DNA from: Gracilariopsis chorda
Lineage: Eukaryota; Rhodophyta; Florideophyceae; Gracilariales; Gracilariaceae
Length of the DNA: 64,000 bases
Direction of reading: 5' to 3'
NCBI GenBank assembly: GCA_003194525.1
Contig: NBIV01000251.1
Span: forward strand, 61,480-125,479
Part shown: one piece after another, positions 44,011 through 54,080 of the stretch
How positions within the stretch are numbered: position 1 is the first letter of the stretch
How the letters are laid out: each line of letters starts with the position of its first letter
The notes under the pieces: model-generated
Seen by the model: the letters and a program-made list of their open reading frames with translations, nothing else
Databases searched by the model: none
What the model was told of the DNA's origin: nothing
Translations under genes and position numbers: made by a program

Positions 44011-44458
44011 GGACAACCATACAATTAACGATGGATAACGTCCAAGGTAGGGTAGAACCATACTCGTTCCCCGAAGGGTAATACGTGACCGTAAAGCGGA
44101 GACACTTGAAGAAAAGAAGAAGAAGAAGAATCTCATGGATGGAACAAGAAGTTGATAAAATGTACTATTTAGGACATTACCAGATTAACTGTTATACAGG
44201 ATTAACGGTTTAAAGAAGAGCGTTAATGATGATGAAGAACACTATGACATGGAGAATGCAGAAGAAGCATGAAGAAAGAAGTACGAAGAACCAAAAGTTT
44301 GGTTTAATCCAGAGGCTATCGCAAGATCTGTCATTGATACATGATGGCCAGAATGGTGAGTAAAAGTTGTTCCAAAGAAGAGCTTGCACCAGAATGGCTG
44401 GTTGACTGAGATTAGTTCGCCACGGTGAGAGCCAGGAGCTGTCAAACATTTATCATGT

Positions 44459-46111
44459 TCAGAGGTACCAGGATTTCAAGTTTTTGGAGTTTTTCATGCA
44501 ATGCGATGACGTGAGCGTCACAAACGGAGGTGGTACGTTCACTAGAGGTTGCGGCTCACTCATCTTAGTTACTAAGCCCAACCCCATGTGAGGACCTGAT
44601 TGGATGGACGCCTCAGCGTTGCTCAGGTCAACGGAATCCATTATCGGTCCATGGTAAAAGTTTCCACTCTCGTTGGCCTCGTCACCCATCATCGGATCAT
44701 CGAATTCGACCAACGGCTTGCAGTAGTCATAAAACACGAATCATGTTGGATGAGCGGCTGTAATAGTCTGCAAAAGACTGCTCTGGTCGAATGCATTAGC
44801 ACGAGACACTGTAGCACTCAACTGTGGGTCGTAGTACGCAAAGTCCCTAGCAGCCGGATGCAGGCGTCCCGGAGACTTGTCATAAGATTGTCTTGGACCA
44901 TGAACACGGCTCTCCCACTGTTTGGTATCCCAGTTGATCTGGTCAATCACATCCAGGATGCATATGAATTCATCCAAAATGTCTTGGCATCCCAATGAGA
45001 TTAAAATGTCGAGCTGTTTGATTATATTCTGAACCTGGATGGTATGAAACAGAGATGGTAGTTGTCATACGCTTCCCAGAGAAGGAAAAAAAGGGGAGCC
45101 GGCAGCCCACTCTGCGGCAATGAGTGGCCAGTAACCAAACTTTGGATCATCAATAAGGAAGGAACCTATATAAGTCTGACAGGGAGGCAATTCCAGGAAA
45201 AACCCCTTGGGTATCTCAACCTGAAGCAGCCACGGTGGTAACGCTGCGAAGCTACCCCTGAAAGCTTGCAGGAGATAATTTTCGGTTCCAACATGGGTGT
45301 ACGGAATAAGATACCCTTGTCAGGAACCCGTCTTGCGCTCAAACCGAATCCTCTCGGAGAACGCCGCTTACATGTCGGAAGCTCGGATGAGTCTATACTC
45401 TGCAGGGATGATTTGTCTCGCCCAACAAAGCATATCGGGATCGATGGTTACCTGCATCAGGGTTTCAAATTGAGCCATGTTGAACTGGGCCAAATTGACC
45501 TCATAGGATAGCACACCATAGGTCCGATAATTCAAGAGGTCAAAATCGTATTTGCTGGGAATCATGTGCTGACTGGGAGTGCACATGAGCTGTTCATTGG
45601 CGAGTCACGTCATTTCTTCTCGGGCTCTATCCAGGTTCTCTCCACGGCGCAGATCCATTTTTAGGAGGTTAGGATCCTACGCAAAGCGTCTTCTCCAATC
45701 ACGGGAATTGATCACGTCCAGTAGAGGCCCACCTGAGAGAACGCCGTCGTGTGCGTAGAATTGGTCCAGTGGTAGGTTTAAAACCTCAGACCGGTGAAAC
45801 CAAGGAGTTTGCGCATAAATCAATGGATTTTGTAACGGATTCTCTGCTTCCATGGTTACCCTGTGAACCCACCCAAGTTGTTCGATGACCACCGGAGTAT
45901 CCAGAGAGGATTCCAACGCGCGCACGGTTACCAGAATGGTTATAGTAGCGCAATCTCGAGGCAATGGCGCCATAAGGAATCGGCTCAGTCCAGAAGAGGA
46001 AGGAGCAATACTCCCAGACTGGGACCCACCCGCTCCGGGGTTGTGCTGGTTGGGATTGGTGGAGTTCATTGGTGAAGATGAAGTATCGGGTTCGACGGTG
46101 TAGGTGCTCAT
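44459..46111 (-). pseudogene. Opposite-strand accessory gene of E3 (diverged homologue)
   Basis: Minus-strand series of frames of about 550 codons between the E3 chromodomain and its 3' LTR. Conserved blocks against E1/E2 in the same order: TPWFHRSEVL (APWFHPVAVF), SRDWRRRFA (SWDWRHRIA), RQIIPAEYRL (RPIIRAEFRY), GYLIPYTHVGTE (GYFIPYQNVEIE), ELPPCQTYIGSFLIDDPKFG (ELPPVLPYLGSLLMQDPRSG), AAEWAA (VTEWAA) and DDPMMGDEANESG (DEPMVDNEPEEPG). It starts MSTYTVEPDTSSSPMNSTN with an Asn/Ser/Pro-rich head, as in the others. Stops and frameshifts accompany the decay of E3. Function unknown. Confidence 0.8.
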
Positions 46112-46202
46112 CTGCCGCCTTATGTGCTGAACTAGAGGAAGGTCGGTATCACTCGTGAGGAATTGGATTCTTTATACCATTTTTTCCTGCCAGTCATTCG
46201 CT

Positions 46203-47089
46203 CTCGGTGCAATGTTTCTTGGCCTAAGGAGCGGGATGTGTAGAGCAATGAGAATAATCATATCCGCTACGCTAGGTGGATCATGAATGATTCATTACCG
46301 ACGTGGCATCGGTTTAACTCAGGTATGAGTGGACCCTCGGGAATTTTGGTTCAAATTCGATATGAATATATTTGGTATTCTTGGAACCGTTATGGGTGAT
46401 TTCTATGATATCTAGAATAGATGGACGCGTGGTAAGCGTACGTGCGCTATTCAATGCTAACATGATTCACACGTGTCTTTTTACACTGTGGCCGGCCATG
46501 CGCTGAGTGACACGATGGTAGGAACCACAGGTGCTGCACACAACTGTAATTGTATTCTTACTTTTACCATGACCCAATAGTACTTAGGGAAGGAAGGGCG
46601 GCCCTGCCGTTTCACCCTGAAGTAAAGGGAAGCTGTAACTCGGCTATGAGTTTATCGCCTGCACGAAGTGACAAACTCCTCTCGCGGTCTCACCGCGTTT
46701 AGTTTCGTTATAGTCACCTGCAAAGTATCGACCAGAACCTCTGATCTGTTTAAAGTTGGCTTGCCAAGTTTCAACTATTATTATCGCTTTGATTACCTTT
46801 TTACTGTTGGAACAGAAAGGTCGTTCGAACATAGTCTTGCGTTTTGTCGTGGTGGCTGAATAAGCAAAAATCTCACCGTCAAGTCTCTTTCAGCTTTCCT
46901 CACGAGCCATTGTTGTTCATGTTTCTTCCTTGGTTTCTTTTCCTCTTTTTACATTTTCACATTGGCTTCTTCGTGAGCCAAAACAACGCTTACAAGAACC
47001 TCCGCAATAACTCGACTCGCTGTTAATCCGATTCCCGGTAAAACCGCCGTCAGTATAGTGGGAAGGCAACTGAGTTTTACACCAAAACA
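46203..47089 (+). repeat. E3 3' LTR
   Basis: Starts near CGGTGCAATG and ends ACACCAAAACA. It shares GTACTTAG plus GGCGG-CTGCCGT with the E1 LTR in the same orientation and matches the complement of the third solo LTR over its whole length. It follows the accessory-gene start by about 90 bp. Confidence 0.75.
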
Positions 47090-48390
47090 ACGTATAGTAT
47101 GGATGGCACTGTAGCTGAGCTCAGCTCGTAATATAGAAAGGCTTTTGAACACCTTGAGAGTATTTCCCATCCATGGATTTTGCTCCATAACAAAAGGACT
47201 CAAGACAATAAAGCCCAGAGGCGAATCAGGCTGTTTGTGCGAGCCCAAAAGTTGAAAACGGCTTTCGTTCATGAATGAAGGTATCCGTAGAAACTACACC
47301 CTCTTCAATTCCACGCAGCTGTTCTTGCAATAGAGTGGACTACGACATTAGACCTAACCTTTTTCCACATGCTGATAATTTCCAACTTATTGGTGACAAT
47401 ATGATCCTTTCAGAAAGGTCGTTGTTCATCTTGTTTTTTGTTCCTGTAATGCCATCGATACCCAGCTCTTTTCGTAGCACATGAGTTGAAGGTTCTCCTC
47501 CCGCAAATACCTTCCATATATAACCCTGGTCATGGACCTTTCCGTACCAGTCTCAACCTAGGACAGTAATAAAAAAGCCTAGTCAAGATGTCTCTTGGTG
47601 ATGCTGTTGGACGACAAGTACCTTTCGTCCGAACCGCAGTCACAAGCAGATCTTAAAGACAATACCACCATCGATCTTCTGTTCAGCAGAGAAAAGAGTC
47701 ACTAAAAGTCCATTCAGGAGCACAAAAGCAAACTTGGAAGGAAATATAAGCCTGCAAATCGGCTACAAAACCAACTAAGTACTCAAACCCGATGATTTTC
47801 AAGCGTTTTGATCTTTATCTCCTTAAAACGCAACTGGTGGTTGCGGGAATGGGAGACGCAAAACTGTAGACGTGGAAATGACCACGAGAGGTTTCTAAAT
47901 CGTTTTCTTGTAAATATTAGACTTGACGATATAGCACTCCGGTACAATCGGGAATAGCCGGATACACCGCCAATCAATCGTGCCTAGACTTTCAAACGGA
48001 GCAGAAAAGCAATAAAAAGTATCTCTTTCTACTAGCGGCTGGTCTAAAAAGGGTAACGAGAGGCGCTAGGGTCTGTATACCAACAGTATTGAGCCTCACG
48101 TAGGAAGGAAAAGGAAAAAGGATAACAAGCCGAAACGTGGGCTTTAGGACAATAACATACGGTAAGAGTTTGCAAAGAAGAAAATTCAAAATGAGAAACA
48201 GAAATAACAACAATAATTAACATTGTTAGCGCGGGCTTGCGTTTTAAGTTAATCAAGAATGGTAAATAGCCGTATGCCACACGAAAGCTCCCAAAAATTT
48301 GGTTGTGATCGCGTGTGGGCGAGCTTAAGTAAAGCCGAAGCCGGTTTCCTTTACTTCCCGGTGGCGGCCGTGAGGGCGTTGCGTAACTTC
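47090..48390. other. Interval with no recognised gene
   Basis: Short frames only, none with recognisable similarity; mixed AT-rich sequence between the E3 LTR and a MITE pair. Confidence 0.45.
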
Positions 48391-48768
48391 CTAGTGTCTA
48401 TCTGACCAGCGACCTCATATGAGGTCAATATTAATTACTCTAGAACTTTATCAAAACCTTAAAACTTTTCCAAAAACTTTTTCACTTTGATCTTCTCATC
48501 ATGTCTTCTACGCCGGCAGCGCTGAACCATGTCCACAACACATCACCAACAGTCGTAGCTGTCACATCAAGCACTATCGTCAAAATCATTCGTACACAAT
48601 GGATCCGTCCACAGATCTTTTAGTTCAAAGACCACCTGGTTAGCCATGTTTCAAGTTCGAAATTTGAAATGTGGGGCCATGCGGATCAGATTTCAATTTT
48701 TTTTTTAATTTTGCGTGCCGTTGCTCTGACCTCATATGAGGTCAGCGCACTGGTCTGATAGACACTAG
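48391..48768. mobile_element. MITE-like unit 1 with terminal palindromes
   Basis: 378 bp. The left end CTAGTGTCTATCTGACCAGC runs into GACCTCATATGAGGTC (48411-48426). The right end, as complement, is CTAGTGTCTATCAGACCAG, then TGACCTCATATGAGGTCA (48727-48744). Inverted ends of about 37-42 bp, AT-rich inside, no coding capacity. Confidence 0.78.
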
Positions 48769-48776
48769 ACTAGTGT

Positions 48777-49152
48777 CTAGTGTCTATCCGCCCGGATGTA
48801 ATGTTGCCAAATGATTATTTTTTGAAGGTTTTGAACCTTTCATACACGCGTCAGAAACGGTGTTTTTGAATCAAAAGTACGTTTTTGATATCAAAAAAGC
48901 CGATTTTCTGAAGCTCTGTAGTAAATTAGCCATATTTCACAAGCACATCTCTATCAACCCATTTGGTTGTCTTAAGTTTCTGCTTCTCACCTAGCATAAA
49001 CAACAGAAGCTTAGAATTTTTGCTATACAAAAACATGTTGCATAACTTATACGGACTACAAAAGGCAAAAAATTCCGATCAAAATAACTAAAATTAAACG
49101 TAAAGTTGATTGTTTTGACCTCATATGAGGTCAGCGGTCCGATAGACACTAG
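48777..49152. mobile_element. MITE-like unit 2, adjacent to unit 1
   Basis: 376 bp with left end CTAGTGTCTATCCGCCCGG and right end TGACCTCATATGAGGTCA (49116-49133) then GATAGACACTAG. The left palindrome is absent. It shares the terminal CTAGTGTCTATC with unit 1, with eight bases between them. Confidence 0.65.
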
Positions 49153-49644
49153 CAGTGATTCCACTTAACTAAACAATTAAACAACTATTCCGGCACACAC
49201 GTGTCAAGCTCTACATATGTTTGACATTCCGACTCAGAAGATCATCCTCATAAACGGTTGCTCACTTGACACGTATTTTAGAATGTCTAGCTTCCCAACG
49301 GAGCCAACGATCATACGTATATGACTTCCCATTTCGGTATCCTGCATTATTCGGGCTATCCCTCACGTTGCATCCAGGACCTCTGACTCATGCATTTGAG
49401 TCACATCCGATCGTTCGGTACTACCTCCATATAAGCCGAGTCCTTCCCTCACGCTTGACGGTCCATTGCACTACAGAGTAACATAGAAAACGACCCCAAT
49501 TTATTACGCACGAGCTAACAAGACATTTCTGTCCTACATGAAGTGTTTAACAGAAACTTCAAACGATTTGGTTAGACAAAGAATTGGCAAAGTATATCGA
49601 GAAAGAATTTTGAACAAAATGACGCCCTTGGGCACCGGCAGGAA

Positions 49645-50228
49645 ATGTCTTACTTTCTAGCCTTACTTTGGTTCATTTGCCCATGTTTGAGAAACAGTTT
49701 ATGTCTATCTCTGCGAACTGTGTATGGCTTGCAGAAGCTCGTCCGGCCCCAGCACGTGCTCTTTCTCACACAGAAGCTCATGTTACACTTTGTGGAGTTC
49801 TTTTGGAGTAAAGGATTTTTTATTGCGACAGTTGCTGTCTGTTTACAGTGGTGTACATATATGAGAGCATCAGAATTATTGGCTCTACATTGTAAGGACA
49901 TCGCATTTCCGGATGGGTTTAGAGTGGAACATGTTGAGAAACCGATCGCCCGAATCACCATCAAAAATTCTAAGATAGGGCCGAAACAGTTTACTCCCAT
50001 TCGTAACCGAGACATGATATCGTTGCGTCGAACTTCTCTTGAGCGAAAACGTCTCCAATCCTCTCAACGGGGTTTCGATTTATCTTACCAGAAAGACATT
50101 GATTTGGCCAAAGATTCTGCATCATTTCTATATCTCGATTAAACCCAATACGTGACTCACCATGCACGAATCGAAGGAGTGCTCTCTGATTTTCTGAATG
50201 GAGGAACTGCGGAGACTATAGCATTGAC
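49645..50228 (+). pseudogene. Tyrosine recombinase (phage-integrase fold) relic
   Basis: The frame has YMRASELLALHCKDI (Arg codon 49864-49866), matching box I of tyrosine recombinases (GxRxSELLxLxWxDI). A beta-hairpin-like stretch with Lys (ARITIKNSKIGPKQFTPI) follows. After a TAA at 50140-50142 the same frame continues THHARIEGVLSDFLNGGTAE, matching box II HxxR plus the Gly helix. A TGA follows shortly, before the expected Tyr. Cryptons, DIRS elements and some viruses carry such enzymes in eukaryotes. The family cannot be told from this fragment. Inactive by its stops. Confidence 0.65.
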
Positions 50229-51828
50229 GTGAAGATAGAACTCTTTCACTTTGATGACAGCGTTACTTGACCAATGGAAGGGTGAAGTTACTCCACATGA
50301 AAAAAAGCCGTATTCTTCATTCAGAGCCGATATTTATGCCACTATTGTCCCATCACTCATGATCAGTTGTGATCTATGCGACAAAAGCCGTGATAGAAAC
50401 TAGAACCGCCAGAATATTATGTAATGTTCTGTTCACGACACAGAACGTCGCACTTGGGCACGAGCAACCGCTGTCCACAAGCATCAGATCATACATCGCG
50501 TACAGTAACAGTACTGAATGACTACTTGCTAGTTTTCTCTTTCGATTGTGAAAAACATTGTCGGCAAAGAGTCGCATTCCCGAAACATTGGCTTGCATAC
50601 CTTTCTGGATCAGTAAAATCCCTACACCTTCATTAGTCTCTGGCAGCGAGCGGCAGCAGAATAATGATCTAAATCTTCTTTGTATGCTGAGGCTGCATTC
50701 ACGTGGGCGGGAATTTTTCATGTTTTGGAGAACCGTGGGGACAGGATGCGGAGTTGGGGCGTGGCCGGTAGTTAGTAGCGCCATGGCAGTATGCGCTCTT
50801 CTTGTAGTCATCGTGTCTAGCAGTGTCTTCAAAACTTCGCTTATTGGCTCTGCGCTTGTGAGGTTTGTGTACCTTTTTTGTTACAACTTGTCGTGTTGAC
50901 TAACTGTAGATCAAAGACTACACAACTCTTGAAAGTCGATATCTTTTTGGGAAAGTGGCTGGGAGTACCTTTGCAAAGCCGTCTTTCTGCTTGGACATGA
51001 GGGTTTGTGCAGTCGCCTTCTTCCACCTCAGACATCTAGATCTGAAGAAAGAGGTGTAAAATCCATCAAGCCACGTCATGATACGAAGGCATGCATGCTA
51101 GTATTGGGGCGTGTCGCTTTCTACTCCATGGAAAGGTGATGTTAGCTCGTTCACGACCACATGAGTTGCCGCGGACTACTCGACTTGCATGAGACCCACT
51201 TCCCGTTCAACAAAGCTCTCTTTACGCTTAGATGAGCACACAGGCACTCCAGCAGATGATGGAGTGGGTTTCCCACCTGGACCAGCCCTCCAAAATACAC
51301 CGTAAGGCCCTGATAAACATATCAGCAGGAGCGAATAAGCAATGAATTTCACTTAGAATTAAGGTTAATCAAACACACAACCCGTTCTGATTTTATTTCT
51401 TCCAATCTGCTCAAACCTGAAAGCATGGCCCCATAATGAAAAGCCCAACGAAATGGGCGCTGTCTACCACATCATGCTCAACAGTGCCATCGCTCCCCTT
51501 GCATGAACCATGCTCTTCCCTACAACAACACACTACTGGTATACACCATTCGTCGATTCATTCCGGTCCAAGCTGCACTCGTCTTCTCTCCGCATTGCTA
51601 TCGCTTACATGGAGGCACACGACATTCTGTCTGCTGTTTCAAAGTCTCCAAAAAGCAGTCCTTCGCTTTAGGACAGAAACAAGTGTCCAAATACTCTGCG
51701 TGTCCGGGTACGTACGTCCACGAAAAATGCTACCAACGAGTCTTCAACCAGAATCGAGTCTGGAAGGCTGCCGGTCTGCAATAGTTCTGAACAGAAAGCG
51801 CGTTATCATAAGCCTACAATCAATTACC
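50229..51828. other. Interval with no recognised gene
   Basis: Several frames of 100-180 codons exist on both strands (for example minus 50374-50832 and plus 51436-51981), but none has domain-like composition or similarity that I recognise. Confidence 0.4.
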
Positions 51829-51903
51829 ACCGGCACACCAACACACCGACCCACCGACACACCGACACACCGACACACCGACACACCAACACACCGACAC
51901 ATG
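51829..51903. repeat. Minisatellite, 8-bp unit CGACACAC
   Basis: About nine imperfect head-to-tail units with CAACACAC, CGACCCAC and CGGCACAC variants. Confidence 0.85.
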
Positions 51904-52227
51904 TGCATGCAGCATTTGCAGTTCGTTTGTATTCGCCTTGCAATCAGCATTTGGTTCGTTGTGCTGGTCCGCCCACAGTGAAAGAGAGAGACGGCTCAGT
52001 CATTGGACCAAGCGCACATTCCAGTGCAATGCCCTTCGACGCTCTGAATCCCCATCCACACTGCCACCAAACAAATCCCTGACGCCTCCATTTTCAGCAA
52101 CCAGAACCATCCCAACTCGGGTGCACTGAATGTTATGCATCATACCTCGGGTGTTTACCGACACTTTGCTGTACAGCTGCATTATGTAACTGCCCTCTCC
52201 TGCCACCCAATTCTGCCTCAGCACCAC

Positions 52228-52234
52228 TATAAAA
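52228..52234 (+). promoter_or_regulatory. TATA box of unit A, copy 2
   Basis: TATAAAA, first base 27 bp before the ATG at 52255, with the same flanks as copy 1. Confidence 0.55.
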
Positions 52235-52254
52235 GCCGCCGTTCGCAGCCCAAG

Positions 52255-52856
52255 ATGTCCACTCCTCCTCTTCCTCCCAGGGGAAAGCTGCATCCCTCTT
52301 CGGTGTATGTATGCAGGTTTGCTGTGCACCTAGTGGTAAGTTGCAATCGGTGTCCAGCTCCATCGCCAGCTGTGTTATCACTTTCTTATCCTTCGTTCAT
52401 CATTCTAACTATTGTGATTTTCTGTGCTTTGCGACGGTTCCAATTGCGTTCTGGGCTTTTGTTTTGGGTTGCACGCGGTAGTGGAGATGTCGTACGTGTG
52501 TTTGAGGACTCCACGCGCAACGCTTTTACACTGTCACTGGGGAGTAAGCGGCGATCGTCCATCTCCAGGTGGCAGGGCCGCCTCGGGCGCATAGGGACTG
52601 ACGGGATTACTGACAGAATTCTGCAGAGGGTATTGATCAATACTGAAGGGATTTCACGTCAGTGCCCGGAGGCAGTTACGAGGTTGGTGTGAGCATCCCC
52701 GGAGAGGCGGACACACCTGGCCCTGCCACGGCAGTCTACGGGTTGCCGGACGGGATACAAATAACTGCCATCGGGAGGGATATTAGTGTTTGCGATAGAG
52801 ACGGAGGTTTTTTTAGCTGCATTCCTCCCGCGCTTATTGGGTTTAGTAAGGAATAG
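52255..52856 (+). CDS. Small gene of unit A, copy 2; exon structure uncertain
   Basis: Starts MSTPPLPPRGKLHPSSVYV, with donor GTAAGT at about 52338. The unspliced frame ends at 52692 (HLV...CPEAVTRLV). A second frame, open from about 52644 to a TAG at 52854-52856, reads SVPGGSYEVGVSIPGEADTP and ends GFFSCIPPALIGFSKE. This looks more protein-like and would need splicing from the first exon. In copy 1 it is cut short. Product unknown. Several acceptors are possible, so coordinates give the outer limits only. Confidence 0.4.
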
Positions 52857-53485
52857 ACAAAACACGATTCCCGGAGCTTGTTTTTGCATAAGCTAATAGA
52901 GTGAAGTCTTTTAGAGTATCTTTGTTCTCGTTCTGCGACAAGGTCTTGCCATAAAAAGAGTTTTGAAAACCTTAACCTAGCGCGTAGAGGATGAGCGGTG
53001 TCAAGAAAAGAGCAAATGGCGCGTGGTGGGCATGCGAGCCAAGTCACCACCGATGTGTAACGGGGCACTACGTCAAAATATTAGAATGCTTGAATGGCTA
53101 AACAAATCGAGTGTGCTCACGGCGCTTGAGTTCATTAAAAGAGCAACACATTCTTTTGCTCTTGGTCGAAGTCACCCTACCCAGCCCATTAACAAATCTC
53201 TAACCCAAATTGCTCTAGCTGCTAACCAGCTGACTGGGTTTCAATTATACTCGGAAGAAGCGAGCTTTTGTAATCCATCTCTTGTCCTTTGTAATTTGAA
53301 ATGAGTTGAGTATACCGTTCCAAGAATAGCAGAACCGCTCCATTCTTGCTTATTGTCAGCTGCAAGCGGAGTGGGTCCAAAATTGCTCTATGAATGCTGA
53401 CAGAAATGTAGTTTCTAATTCAAAGCAAAGCTGACAGGGGCATTCGTATCTGATTCCAATCCAGTTCTTTTTGCGCACGCATCAG

Positions 53486-53493
53486 TATAAATA
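53486..53493 (+). promoter_or_regulatory. TATA box of unit B, copy 2
   Basis: TATAAATA, matching 10723-10730. Confidence 0.6.
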
Positions 53494-53613
53494 CCGGCCC
53501 GTACTACAAGCTTCGCATTCTATTCATGTTGCTTCATCAAATGAACATCCTCATCCTTGTTTTAAAACCACCAAACTTCTTCGAAGTTCCTTTCAACGAA
53601 TGAGAATTTTTCG

Positions 53614-53757
53614 ATGAACCATTCCTGGTACGTAGGATTTGTCCTTTGATGTATGTATTGACGTGTTTCTAACATTTCGCTCTTCCGATTCCAGCTTTTG
53701 TTCCGTTGTCTATGGAGCTTGTGGGCTCCGGAAGATTTTCCTCTCTCCATAGTTACA
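53614..53757 (+). CDS. Small spliced gene of unit B, copy 2
   Basis: An ATG at 53614 precedes donor GTACGT (53628); a 67-nt intron (53628-53694) ends TTCCGATTCCAG. Exon 2 reads CFCSVVYGACGLRKIFLSP and ends in TAG, resembling copy 1 (SSAVVGAC...LSP). Exon 1 is much shorter than in copy 1, and an upstream ATG frame is closed by TGA, so this copy may be decaying. Confidence 0.35.
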
Positions 53758-53762
53758 AAAGG

Positions 53763-53894
53763 GCTGTCGGAAAAATGGGACGTATGGGTACTGACAGCAA
53801 GCCCATCGGCAGCTGGAGAGAGGGATCCCGTCAGCTTTTGAATCGATTTCCGCGATTTCGAGCTGATCAGCGGGAAACTGCTGCCGATTGGGCT
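53763..53894 (+). ncRNA. Conserved multi-stem RNA-like element, copy 2
   Basis: GCTGTCGG (53763-53770) pairs with CTGACAGC (53791-53798, one G-T wobble). AGCCCATCGGCAGC (53800-53813) pairs with GCTGCCGATTGGGCT (53880-53894). Inner stem CCCGTCAGCT (53827-53836) pairs with AGCTGATCAGCGGG (53861-53874). Base changes relative to copy 1 preserve pairing. Confidence 0.55.
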
Positions 53895-54080
53895 GGGAAA
53901 TTTTCATCACACCACCTTCGGCTTAAGCTGGAGGTGTTTCTTTCTCTGTAACACGCAAGCACAACACCTCTATACAATATGTGCTCCTTGCTGTACACTA
54001 CTTCATGCACATACAATCAAGCCCCGCGGATCTTTTTTCTGTTTATAACATGTACCATAACCGAAACTCGTACTAGCTTA

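Larger units (their letters stand above)
52190..54080 (+). repeat. Segmental duplication, copy 2 (units A and B)
   Basis: Pairs with 9010-11340. Unit A 52217-52795 is nearly identical to copy 1; unit B about 53330-54080 is clearly more diverged. Confidence 0.8.

Noticed and set aside
46203-47089. Long terminal inverted repeats of one large DNA transposon (with 29950-30718 and 41306-41420)
   Set aside because: The coding line of E3 pol continues across the left copy, and the right copy lies where the E3 LTR belongs, so they are an inserted solo LTR and the E3 LTR.
48391-49152. CRISPR-like spacing of the three palindromes
   Set aside because: Only three repeats, unequal and long spacing, inverted-repeat element ends and a eukaryotic context; a MITE pair explains it.
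50374-50832. 152-codon minus-strand frame
   Set aside because: No domain, no repeat partner and irregular codon use; probably chance.
51436-51981. 181-codon frame ending in PTHRHTDTPTHRHTD
   Set aside because: The repeat part is translation of a minisatellite; the rest has no recognisable character.
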